This document shows, in pieces, positions 1 through 7,008 of a stretch of 64,000 nt of DNA. The notes under the pieces were generated by a model that saw only the letters and a program-made list of their open reading frames with translations, ran no database searches and was not told the DNA's origin. A program made the translations under genes and the position numbers. The DNA is from JAMQKA01 sp034521835 (lineage in GTDB: Bacteria > Bacteroidota > Rhodothermia > Balneolales > Balneolaceae). Location: positions 62,001 through 126,000 of the forward strand of contig JAXHMA010000003.1 in assembly GCA_034521835.1 (NCBI GenBank), in the 5' to 3' direction. Positions within the stretch are counted from its first letter, which is position 1. Each line of letters opens with the position of its first letter.

Positions 1-706
1 TTGTTGCATTTACTGAATTTCCATCTTCTATTCCTATTAAGAATTTCACAGCTTTTCGGGATGGCTTTTCTTCGGATTTTATTTTGTAGGCAAGAGACTC
101 AAGACAGGCAAAGAATCTTGCAATTTTGAATCTTGGATTATTTTCATGTAGAGCATCATGATACATTGATAACGCAAAAGCGAAATGTTCATCCTCTTCA
201 GCAGCATTAATTAAATTGGTTACTTTTTTATCAAAAGGTTCTCCAGTATTTCCAAAACCGAGTCTTATTCTCTTTTTAGAATTTGGTGGTAAAAGACGAA
301 AAGAGGTTTTATCTGAAAGAGCTGTTACCATTGCAAATGGATCTATACTATTACCGCTTATCAAGCTTAACATGCGTCTGGCATTATTAAAATGTGGTTC
401 TGCATTACTCTCAAGGGCTTCGATCGGAGCATGGACCTGATTCTGTAAAGCTAATACAACCGTTGGATAGGATTGTTCTCCTTGTTCTAAAAGTTGATCA
501 AAACTTTCTTGAGCAATTTCAGCTCCTATGATTTCTTTAGCATATCTTGCTGTAAATTGTGCTTGCGTGCCTAATCCAAGTGCTTTTAAAGGAACAGCAA
601 TTAAATTTTCTTTTATCCAAATTGACTCCTGAATAAATACTCCTGAACATAGTTGGTGTACTGCAGGTCTTTTTTCCAGAATATTCAGAATTTTATCTTG
701 ATCCAT
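1..706 (-). CDS. Unrecognised protein, N-terminal part, runs off the left edge
   Basis: An open minus-strand frame starts at ATG 704-706 and continues without a stop to base 1, giving at least 235 residues. I do not recognise the family. The visible part starts MDQDKILNILEKRP, is mostly soluble and helical, and contains the stretch NPRFKIARFFACLESLAYK. Its start lies 15 bases beyond an attC-like site, the usual distance for a first gene in an integron cassette, so it is probably the next cassette in the array to the left. The helical NPRFKIARFF..LE segment resembles the middle of some HEPN-containing proteins, but no R-x4-H motif is present in the visible part. No membrane segment or signal peptide is seen. 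Confidence 0.75.
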   Translation of the reverse strand, partial: MDQDKILNILEKRPAVHQLCSGVFIQESIWIKENLIAVPLKALGLGTQAQFTARYAKEIIGAEIAQESFDQLLEQGEQSYPTVVLALQNQVHAPIEALESNAEPHFNNARRMLSLISGNSIDPFAMVTALSDKTSFRLLPPNSKKRIRLGFGNTGEPFDKKVTNLINAAEEDEHFAFALSMYHDALHENNPRFKIARFFACLESLAYKIKSEEKPSRKAVKFLIGIEDGNSVNAT

Positions 707-720
707 AGCTTAGAAAAATG

Positions 721-845
721 GTATAACGGCCCAGCGCATAAAGGGCGTAGTGATTACATACTAAATTTATAAGACTAAATGGGATCTGCAAGGGTAGGGT
801 ATGGCGGTAGGTCACAGCCACGTCAGGTTAATTTGCTTGTTAGCC
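721..845 (-). repeat. attC-like site A
   Basis: A 125-base element lies between the toxin stop (850) and the start of the next gene (706). Read on the minus strand it opens with GGCTAAC (839-845), then an inner box GCAAATTAA, and closes with TTTATGCGC followed by GTTATAC (721-727). Opposed outer boxes, opposed inner boxes and position directly 3' of the gene fit an integron attC site. Pairing of the inner boxes is weaker here than in sites B and C. Confidence 0.5.
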
Positions 846-849
846 AATC

Positions 850-1140
850 CTATTCGGGTTTGTCTGGCAATTCTTGGCTTGTATGCCAAATGGTAAGCAT
901 GTCGATTTGTTTGGTCTTGACTTCGTAGATCAACCGGTAATTTCCATGAATCAGCTCCCGGATTTCCGGGCGTCCAAATTCAGGGACAATGCGTCCACTT
1001 TCCGGATGAGACCGCAGCTGTTCGCATCGATCAAAGACCTCTTGTGCCCACTTCATTGCTGTTGGAATATCATCAAGCGCTATATAATCAGAAAACTCTT
1101 CAACACGCCCCAAAAACCGATCTGTTAAGATTATTTCCAT
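850..1140 (-). CDS. ParE/RelE-family toxin
   Basis: A 96-residue protein with the fold signature of the RelE/ParE toxin superfamily: a helical N-terminal half (EEFSDYIALDDIPTAMKWAQ), the central GRIVPEF turn, and RELIHGNYRLIYEV leading to the C-terminal strand. Close relatives inhibit DNA gyrase (ParE) or cleave mRNA on the ribosome (RelE); sequence alone does not decide which. The start overlaps the antitoxin stop by 10 bases, the usual arrangement for a co-translated toxin. It is a diverged paralogue of the toxin at 5613-5900. An attC-like element follows five bases after the stop, so the pair looks like an integron cassette. Confidence 0.85.
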   Translation of the reverse strand: MEIILTDRFLGRVEEFSDYIALDDIPTAMKWAQEVFDRCEQLRSHPESGRIVPEFGRPEIRELIHGNYRLIYEVKTKQIDMLTIWHTSQELPDKPE

Positions 1141-1418
1141 TTAGACAGGTGCTTTTCAATACGTTGCCTGGCTTCTTCCATCCTGTAGGTCTCTCCCTTC
1201 TCTACCTGTTGTTTGGCTTCGAGCAAGTCTTCCAGCAATTCCAACTTCTTGGAAAAGCGTTCATATTCGGTCACATCCATCAATACAGCCGCACTTTTAC
1301 CGTGTTGAGTCAGAATAATAGGTTGTTTTTCCTTTTTAAGGCGCTTAATAAAATCAGCTGACTTCTTGCGGAACTCCGAGAGTGGTTCTATATCTTTTGA
1401 GATCGAAATGCTTTTCAT
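1131..1418 (-). CDS. Phd/YefM-family antitoxin
   Basis: This 95-residue antitoxin starts at MKSISISKDIEPLSEFRKK (ATG at 1416-1418). The frame is open a further 126 bases upstream, but that part runs into the attC-like repeat and does not resemble the family. The N-terminal 60 residues match the Phd/YefM DNA-binding domain (SEFRKKSADFIKRL, QPIILTQHGKSAAVLMDV). The C-terminal tail (EARQRIEKHLSKWK) should bind and neutralise the toxin encoded immediately downstream. Phd-type pairs repress their own promoter, and an inverted repeat lies just upstream at 1422-1448. Confidence 0.87.
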   Translation of the reverse strand: MKSISISKDIEPLSEFRKKSADFIKRLKKEKQPIILTQHGKSAAVLMDVTEYERFSKKLELLEDLLEAKQQVEKGETYRMEEARQRIEKHLSKWK

Positions 1419-1421
1419 AGT

Positions 1422-1448
1422 GGTACTTATTTTGTCTTTATATGTACC
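1422..1448 (-). promoter_or_regulatory. Candidate autorepression operator of the first toxin-antitoxin pair
   Basis: GGTAC (1422-1426) and GTACC (1444-1448) form an inverted repeat with a 17-base AT-rich spacer, beginning four bases upstream of the antitoxin start. Phd/YefM antitoxins bind palindromes at this position. The assignment rests on position and symmetry only. Confidence 0.35.
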
Positions 1449-1493
1449 GTAAATATACTGAAAGGTTACCCAGTGGACAAGAGGGAATAGGTT

Positions 1494-1619
1494 GGCTAAC
1501 GACATTGCGCATAACCTGTGCACGGATTCATATTGAATTAGCAACTAACGAATGATGAGTTTTAAAACCAAGAGCGGCAAAGTTTTGGCGAGGCGTGTCC
1601 GCTTAATGCTTGGTTAGCC
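1494..1619 (-). repeat. attC-like site B
   Basis: A 126-base element starts 12 bases beyond the stop of the cyclase-like gene. On the minus strand it runs from GGCTAAC (1613-1619) through GCATTAAGCGGACACGCC, and ends with TTATGCGC then GTTAGCC (1494-1500). The inner boxes GCATTAA and TTATGC pair if one base is left unpaired, the hallmark of attC folding. Site C shares almost the same inner sequence (GCATTAAGCGGACA, CCTCGCCAA), so the two belong to one family. Confidence 0.6.
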
Positions 1620-1630
1620 TGCAGGAATGT

Positions 1631-2359
1631 TTAGATAAAATCTCGATTAGTCGAATCGTCTAAATATTTCAAAAACCAATCCAACCTATCTAAGACTTTG
1701 GGGTCATTTCTATTTTTCTCAATTTGATTATGAATATGTGTTTTTATAGAACGTACCAATTCTTTTACATCATTAGGCGGCTCATAAATTTGTTGCATTA
1801 GAAACCTAATTGTTCTCAAAGTATCAATAAAAAAGTAGCCGTCAGATTCATCTTTTTTAGTAAATCTACGAAATAATTTTTGACCAGTTGGATCAAGAGA
1901 ATCTTTAAAATCCATTACATTTTTATCAATTATTATCCTCGGTTTATTTGCTTTTTTTGATTCTAATTCGTGAGCTCTTATTAAACCAGGACCAAAAACG
2001 AATTGCTCATCATGATAAATTTTACCCATTGTAATCCCACCTCTACAAAGAAAGTTCATTTTTAAAAGTTCAAAACCGATTCTCTCTGCATGATTTAGGA
2101 TATTAAAAAATCCCTTAGAATTATTGTTGACTGAAATTAAAATATTATCGGAAAAAGTTGTCATTCTATGGTCAGAGTCAGAAATATCACCAATACCACC
2201 TAGAATAAGTTTTTCTTTTCCTATTGGTTCTTTAAAGGCTAAGGCTTCTTTTACAGAATCAATTGAAATATGAGAATCATTAGCTACGGATTTACCTATG
2301 ATTTTTTTGAAACCGATTATGTCTATAAATGCTATGAAGCGTTTTTCATATCTATTCAT
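1631..2359 (-). CDS. Class III nucleotide cyclase-like protein (cassette gene)
   Basis: A 242-residue soluble protein. It opens with FIDIIGF (residues 11-17), the shape of the first metal-binding motif of class III adenylate/guanylate cyclases, with D13 as the metal ligand. TTFSDNILIS carries a second acidic residue (D71) where the second metal ligand would fall. RGGITMGKI (from about residue 106) resembles the core strand-turn after it. Substrate-selecting and transition-state residues are not obvious, so it may be a degenerate or unusual cyclase. It starts 18 bases after the stop of the PD40 lipoprotein gene, suggesting one transcript and a two-gene cassette, followed by attC-like site B. 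Cyclase activity is inferred from motifs only. Confidence 0.55.
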   Translation of the reverse strand: MNRYEKRFIAFIDIIGFKKIIGKSVANDSHISIDSVKEALAFKEPIGKEKLILGGIGDISDSDHRMTTFSDNILISVNNNSKGFFNILNHAERIGFELLKMNFLCRGGITMGKIYHDEQFVFGPGLIRAHELESKKANKPRIIIDKNVMDFKDSLDPTGQKLFRRFTKKDESDGYFFIDTLRTIRFLMQQIYEPPNDVKELVRSIKTHIHNQIEKNRNDPKVLDRLDWFLKYLDDSTNRDFI

Positions 2360-2377
2360 AAGTTAGGATTATCATAT

Positions 2378-3761
2378 TTATTTTACTGGACTCCAGACAG
2401 GATTTGCCTCATAGTTTGAATTATTTGTCAACTGGGTAGCGTTACCACTTCCATTCACTTCAACTTTTAAAATCTCTCTTTTTTCAAATTCTTGCCTTTT
2501 ACTATCCGTTTTTACAAAAACAATAGAATTTTTATCAGGTGAAAAATTACCTAAACTAATATAACCTGTAGTAAATTCTGTTAGCTGAATTACATTCCGG
2601 GTTTCATCTAAATTGATTAAATATATAGCTGTCGCAGCATTGCCATTTGCATTTGGTTTCGATCTAAGAAAAGCAACTTTTGCCCCATCGGAAGATATTA
2701 TGGGTGAGTGATCATTGAATTCATCATTATTAGTTAAATTCGTGATTAGTTAAATTCGTGATCTCTTTATTATTTAAATTTATCCTTTTTAAATCAGTGT
2801 CCGGTTGACTAGATCCTGATATACTGCTTTGATAAATAATGTAATTCCCATCTTGAGTAAATAGCGGATTTCGGTTGTTACCAGAAGATGTCAACTTAGT
2901 GGGAGAACTATTTGAATTGATATTTGTAGTATAAATATCGTGTTCAACGGGGTCTTGATTCCTACTTCGAGCGGCAAAAGCAACTACTTCACCATTAGGA
3001 GAAAAGGTTGGAGTAATTTGGACTTCGTACTCATTTCCAATTTCAGATAGTAATCTAGATGAAGGCCAGCCTTCTTCTAGACTAAGTAAATATGAACCGC
3101 TATCATCCCCTACACCTGAGGTATATAAAATTATAGAACCATTCGGGGAAAATTCAGGACCATGATCATTTTGGCCTCCAAAATTATATATGGGTTCATT
3201 ATTTTCGCTACTAATGATACTTATACCATCTTCGTCGGTGTAAGCAATTTTTGTTCCTTCAGGAGAGAAAACTAAATCTTCGTATCTCTTTGCTTTATCT
3301 GTGATCACGGTTTTATTATTTCCATCTGGATCCATTGTAAATATTTCTCTCTCAAAGAAAGAATTGCCGATATAAATAATCTTATTTCTTAAGATTCCCC
3401 TGCATTTAATTTTTAAATCTAAATTTGTGAGATTCCCAGACGAAATTTCAACCTCTATGGGTGTTTCGTTAGTGAGTTCACAGTTTTTGGCTAAGTTATT
3501 TAGTTCAACTGTGTGATTTCCAACGGATAAGTTTTCTATTGTGAAATTATCCTGAGTACTTACTTCTTGGCTGTGATTTTCTATTGAGAATTCATAGCCA
3601 TTTTGATCATAATCATCTGAGTCAGGCCCTTCTGTAGTTATCGTGACTTTTAAACTACCAGCATCTCCATTGTTGCTTTTTGTTCCTGTAGAATTATTAC
3701 TACATGATGAATTTAAAATGGCAAATAGTAACAATACTATTCCATACTTTACTTTTTCCAT
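2378..3761 (-). pseudogene. PD40/TolB-like beta-propeller lipoprotein, frameshifted by a 16-bp tandem duplication
   Basis: The gene starts with a lipoprotein signal peptide (LNSSC lipobox at about residues 16-20), then a beta-sandwich-like stretch, then at least four PD40-type repeats of the form SPxGxxIxYT (SPEGTKIAYT, SPNGSIILYT, SPNGEVVAFA, TQDGNYIIYQ). The frame stops at 2730. Deleting one copy of the duplicated 16 bases at 2731-2762 restores it exactly: translation runs through SSDGAKVAFLRS and NFSPDKNSIVFV to a stop at 2378-2380, after the final VWSPVK. The intact protein would have about 455 residues, anchored in a membrane and facing outward. PD40 propellers are binding scaffolds and the ligand is unknown. 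It is the first gene of a cassette with the cyclase-like gene. Confidence 0.8.
2731..2762. repeat. Perfect 16-bp tandem duplication
   Basis: TAGTTAAATTCGTGAT occurs twice in direct succession (2731-2746 and 2747-2762) inside the PD40 lipoprotein gene. Sixteen is not a multiple of three, so the second copy shifts the frame. It differs in kind from the single-base indels elsewhere in the window. Confidence 0.95.
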
Positions 3762-3804
3762 TGATGACTTTGAATTATTTGAATGTTTGATTTGCCGAAA
3801 AGCA

Positions 3805-3939
3805 GGCTAACGACATGGCGCATAAGCTGCAGGCGCCGGAATTTTGAAATTATTTACAAATGAAAGAGTAACCAGAATAAGTGAAGTTGGCAAGAATTGG
3901 CGAGGCCTGTCCGCTTAATGCGCGTGATATAGGTTAGGT
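3805..3939 (-). repeat. attC-like site C
   Basis: This 135-base element is the best-formed of the series. On the minus strand it begins ACCTAAC (3933-3939), which fits the consensus RYYYAAC, continues to GCGCATTAAGCGGACAGG, and ends CTTATGCGC then GTTAGCC (3805-3811). GCGCATTAAG and CTTATGCGC pair over nine bases with one extrahelical base. It starts 15 bases after the stop of the HEPN-motif gene and ends 43 bases before the next start, as expected between two cassettes. Confidence 0.65.
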
Positions 3940-3954
3940 GTAAAAACCCATGAA

Positions 3955-5100
3955 TTATCTTAAATAGTAGTTAATATTTTGATTAAATCCAGTTTGTCTA
4001 ATGAGATGTTCACTTATTTTATCTACCATGAACTGATAGGTAATAACATGTTTGTCATAATCAATCAGTTCAAAGTAATTCCTTAATTCAGAATTGTCCT
4101 TGTCATTTTCCTTATTGTTTGGTTCGATTTTTTTAATTGCTTTTCTGAGTGAAAGCCCCGTATGGATTAACTCATTTCTAAGATCGATTAGGAAAGAACA
4201 ATCATAAAGAGACTTAAAATTTAAATTATTCTTTAAGCTATTTTTATTAAGAGTGGAAGCCTTATCAATTATTTCGAATACGTTAAAAAGGCTTATAGAA
4301 CGTATTTCCATGTGAACATCGGAATTTAATCCGTTTTCAAAGTAGTAAAGTGAGTTTTGAAATTTAGTTAATTCTTTATTTGGTAGTTTTTTATTTAAAG
4401 CTATTATTTTATTAAATAGAATTGCCAAATTTTCAGGTGATAAAAACTTGTGAGCACAGAATTTTAACTTTTGATTAGAAACATTGAGAATTAATTTATC
4501 AGAAGTTAAAGATTCTTTAAAAGATGGAAAGCTGCCTTGAGCAAGGCAATAAGTTGATCTAAAAATAGAGCCAAAAAAGTCTAATTCTTTATTATCTAAT
4601 GATTTATTTACATAACAAATGGCATGACCAGATTTATCTGCTTGAATATTAGATACGTAGTCATCAATTTTAATTTGAAAATCTGACTTTATCCAACAAT
4701 TAAAAAAATGTATTTCAGTTTTATTTTTAAAATTTTTTGACGGATTAAATTCTAGTTCAAGGCGCGAGTGTTTAAGTGTAAATATGATTTCTTCGGGTTC
4801 GTAATTTGGGGAAAATTCGAATTCTCGTAAAAGCCTGCTATATAATTTATTTTCTACATCATCGTCATAAATTTTCCCAAGGATTAAACCATCAATTTCT
4901 TCAGAAAAGACTTTTCCGTTAACAGTTTCTGCTTTAAAATTTTGAATTGTAATGTTAACAGTAAATAAAGCTAACTTGTGTACATCTTGAAGAGGAAATT
5001 TAGGTGTACACCGAATAATACCATTTTCTAAATCAATATTAATTAAAGATTCAATTTCTAATGATTGAGCTTTTAAAAATCCACTTCCTCTTAAAAACAT
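3955..5100 (-). CDS. HEPN-motif protein, candidate RNase or defence protein (cassette gene)
   Basis: A 381-residue, AT-rich protein with no signal peptide or membrane segment. I do not recognise the N-terminal 200 residues, which look beta-rich. The C-terminal part is helical and holds DLRNELIHTG, giving R308-N-x3-H313. This is the R-N/D/H-x-x-x-H motif that defines HEPN nucleases, where the Arg and His form the RNA-cutting site of a dimer. Many HEPN proteins act in toxin-antitoxin or anti-phage systems, and the cassette setting (attC-like site C directly downstream, toxin-antitoxin pairs on either side) agrees with that. No antitoxin partner is visible next to it. Function is inferred from one motif plus context. 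Confidence 0.7.
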   Translation of the reverse strand: MFLRGSGFLKAQSLEIESLINIDLENGIIRCTPKFPLQDVHKLALFTVNITIQNFKAETVNGKVFSEEIDGLILGKIYDDDVENKLYSRLLREFEFSPNYEPEEIIFTLKHSRLELEFNPSKNFKNKTEIHFFNCWIKSDFQIKIDDYVSNIQADKSGHAICYVNKSLDNKELDFFGSIFRSTYCLAQGSFPSFKESLTSDKLILNVSNQKLKFCAHKFLSPENLAILFNKIIALNKKLPNKELTKFQNSLYYFENGLNSDVHMEIRSISLFNVFEIIDKASTLNKNSLKNNLNFKSLYDCSFLIDLRNELIHTGLSLRKAIKKIEPNNKENDKDNSELRNYFELIDYDKHVITYQFMVDKISEHLIRQTGFNQNINYYLR

Positions 5101-5124
5101 CTATATAATTTTGATCTTTTTACA

Positions 5125-5205
5125 CCTGACTTATAATTATACAGATAAGCATACTGCATATAATGTTATACTTCAAAACAGACTTCTTCCCTCTAGGCGT
5201 CATAG
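5125..5205. repeat. Dispersed diverged repeat, copy 1
   Basis: About 80 bases upstream of the HEPN-motif gene contain TATACAGATAAGCATA, an AT-rich centre, and CTTCTTCCCTCTAGGCGTCAT. The same order of blocks recurs at 10100-10178. Similarity stops on both sides. No coding potential is seen. Confidence 0.55.
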
Positions 5206-5343
5206 GCGAAGAAATAACTGATTGAAGGGAAAGTGACTCCAGCTATGCAGGACAATGTTACCGAATAATATGCGTCCAGAATTTCCTGTTCAGAAGCGCA
5301 ACACAAAACCAACATCCGAGTTGCGAGCCTCGCAAGTTGAACG

Positions 5344-5606
5344 GCACAACACCTTATCACCTCTGAGCCTTACCTCTACACTTCGATGTACGTCCGTAAT
5401 CCATTGAGCTTGATCTACATTTAGAAACCATACTAATAGTTGATGCTCCTATCTTTGTGGGTCCTCATCTTTAGCTGTCTGCAATGGGTTAGAGAGGGTA
5501 GGGCGGGTGAGTTATCCTGAGGGAGTTTCGAATAGTGTATTGAATCCTTCAATCTTTTAGGTCATTCTCTTGGAGTCGCCTTATCCGCTCAGGCGTTGTG
5601 TTAGCA
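5344..5606 (-). repeat. Candidate attC-like site D, unusually long
   Basis: On the minus strand, ACACAAC (5595-5601) and CGCCTGAGCGGATAAGG follow the second toxin stop, and the far end reads GGCTCAGAGG, then GGTGTTGTGC (to 5344). CACAAC-CC and TGAGC pair with their counterparts. The half next to the toxin shares AGCGGA with sites B and C. The total of about 263 bases exceeds ordinary attC lengths, so this may be a decayed site or one with material inserted into its loop. No gene is seen in 5206-5612. Confidence 0.35.
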
Positions 5607-5612
5607 CAACTT

Positions 5613-5900
5613 TTATTCTTTTGCAGGAGGGTTTTGGCGTACAAGCCAGACCGCTTCAATATAGATACGATCTTCTCTTATCCGATAGGGCAGTCGGTAA
5701 TTACCAACAATGAATTCTCGAAGGGTCTCTTCATTATATTCCGGGACAACTCTACCGATTTTCGGATGATCAGCCAGTTTGTCGGTTTGGCTCATGAGTT
5801 CTAAGGCCCACTGTTCAGCAGTTTCGTAATCATCTTGCGCAATATAATCGACAAATTCATTAACCATTAAAATGGCTTGTCTGGTCCAAATTACTTCCAT
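5613..5900 (-). CDS. ParE/RelE-family toxin, second copy
   Basis: A 95-residue RelE/ParE-superfamily toxin, clearly homologous to the toxin at 850-1140: same length, the same ME-x-I-x-T start, DYIAQDDYETAEQWA against DYIALDDIPTAMKWA, GRVVPEY, and REFIVGNYRLPYRI. Sequence divergence is high enough that cross-neutralisation cannot be assumed. It overlaps the antitoxin gene by 10 bases and is followed by candidate attC-like site D. The target, gyrase or ribosome-bound mRNA, is undecided. Confidence 0.85.
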   Translation of the reverse strand: MEVIWTRQAILMVNEFVDYIAQDDYETAEQWALELMSQTDKLADHPKIGRVVPEYNEETLREFIVGNYRLPYRIREDRIYIEAVWLVRQNPPAKE

Positions 5901-6184
5901 TTGGCCAAGTTTTCCTTAATCTTCTCTTTTGCTTCATCATGGGAAAAGACTTCGCCGCGCGCAATTTGTCGCTCTGCTTCCAGCAGATCTTCCATTTTAT
6001 CCAACTTGTCAACCATTCGTTGGTATTCTGAAACATCAACTAAAACAGCCGCACTTTTTCCATGTTGCGTAAGGACAATCGATCGTTTTTCCTTTTGGAT
6101 CCGATCAATAAAACTGGCTGCATTTTTTCGAAACTCCGAAACAGGCTGAATATCCTGGTCTAAATCAAGGCGTATGTCAGACAT
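5891..6184 (-). CDS. Phd/YefM-family antitoxin, second copy
   Basis: A 97-residue antitoxin, starting MSDIRLDLDQDIQPVSEFRKN (first residues only compared). The DNA-binding half carries SEFRKNAASFIDRIQKEKRS and VLTQHGKSAAVLVDVSEY, nearly identical in the core to the antitoxin at 1131-1418. The acidic C-terminal tail ends KIKENLAKWK. It should repress its own promoter and neutralise the toxin encoded just downstream. The 60 bases upstream align loosely with the region upstream of the first pair, so the two modules share a common cassette ancestor rather than a protein family alone. Confidence 0.87.
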   Translation of the reverse strand: MSDIRLDLDQDIQPVSEFRKNAASFIDRIQKEKRSIVLTQHGKSAAVLVDVSEYQRMVDKLDKMEDLLEAERQIARGEVFSHDEAKEKIKENLAKWK

Positions 6185-6257
6185 AATGTTATTTTAAATT
6201 ACTCTTTAGCGTACATTCAAAAATACATCAAGAATGACTGGAATACAACGAGAGGAA

Positions 6258-6311
6258 TGGGGTTTAGTTGCCCTTGCGTATAACTGCACTCGGACTGATG
6301 TTGAATTGTAA
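6258..6311 (-). repeat. Degenerate attC-like half-site
   Basis: Read on the minus strand, GAGTGCAGTTATACGCAAGG and CAACTAAACCCC align with the closing half of site B (CAGGTTATGCGC, then CGTTAGCC). No partner half is visible at higher coordinates. It probably marks the decayed right border of the cassette array. Confidence 0.3.
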
Positions 6312-6379
6312 GCTCCCCTGAAAGTTGACCGTTTGAAAGTAGACAAAATTTACTATTAGTTTTTATTGAATCATATACT

Positions 6380-6402
6380 CTGTCATTATATATTATTGAC
6401 AG
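6380..6402 (+). promoter_or_regulatory. Inverted repeat, candidate operator of the AbiE-type operon
   Basis: CTGTCA (6380-6385) and TGACAG (6397-6402) form a perfect 6-bp inverted repeat with an AT-only 11-base spacer, ending 14 bases before the antitoxin start. AbiEi-type antitoxins are known to repress their own operon by binding inverted repeats in the promoter. Confidence 0.45.
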
Positions 6403-6416
6403 AAAATTTGATTTAT

Positions 6417-7008
6417 ATGGATAAAGTCGTTAAATACATAAAAGAGAAAGGCGGTTACGCCCGGCAAACAGAGCTGCGTGAGCAGGGTTTTCAAGTCACG
6501 TGATATAACCAAACTCTTCAATGAAGGGATACTAGAGAAAGTGCAGCCTGGGCTTTATAAGGTCAAGGATAGTGATATTACCTCTGGTTTTGTGGATGTG
6601 AGTAAAGCCATTCCGCAAGCCGTTATAGCACTTGCTTCAGCACTTGCATATTATGAGCTCACGACCTTTAACCCTTCTAAAGTCCATCTGGCTATCCCCA
6701 ACGATTCCAAGCCTCCTAAGCTTAATTTTCCTCCGGTTAAGGTATATTATTTCCGCCAAAGCCAATATGAAGCAGGAATAGACGAGATAAAGATCCAAGG
6801 GCACACAGTTAAGATTTACAATAAAGAAAAGATCGTATGTGATATGTTTCGGTATCGCAATAAACTTGGAGAGGATCTAGCTCTTGAAGGACTTAAAAAC
6901 TATCTTAACCATTCTGATGCCAATCTCCACGAGCTCCAAAAATATATGAAGGTTTGTCGAGTTAAAACTGTCATGAAACCTTATCTAAAAGCCCTTATTT
7001 CTTCATGA
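6417..7008 (+). CDS. AbiEi-family antitoxin / transcriptional regulator (one frameshift)
   Basis: This is the antitoxin half of an AbiE-type (type IV) toxin-antitoxin operon. Translation from ATG 6417 gives a winged-helix start (DKVVKYIKEKGGYARQTELREQGF). A one-base shift near 6470-6500 joins it to SRDITKLFNEGILEKVQPGLYKV and the rest of the protein (about 196 residues in total). The middle (IPQAVIALASALAYYELTTFNP) and C-terminal domain (KIYNKEKIVCDMFRYRNKLGEDLALEGLKNYL) are typical of AbiEi proteins. They bind their own promoter rather than the toxin. An inverted repeat lies just upstream and the toxin gene overlaps the stop. The frameshift is probably a sequence error, given how common these are in the window. 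Confidence 0.82.

Noticed and set aside
1419..1544. Upstream extension of the first antitoxin by 42 residues
   Set aside because: The extension runs through the operator-like palindrome and into attC-like site B and has no match to Phd/YefM proteins.
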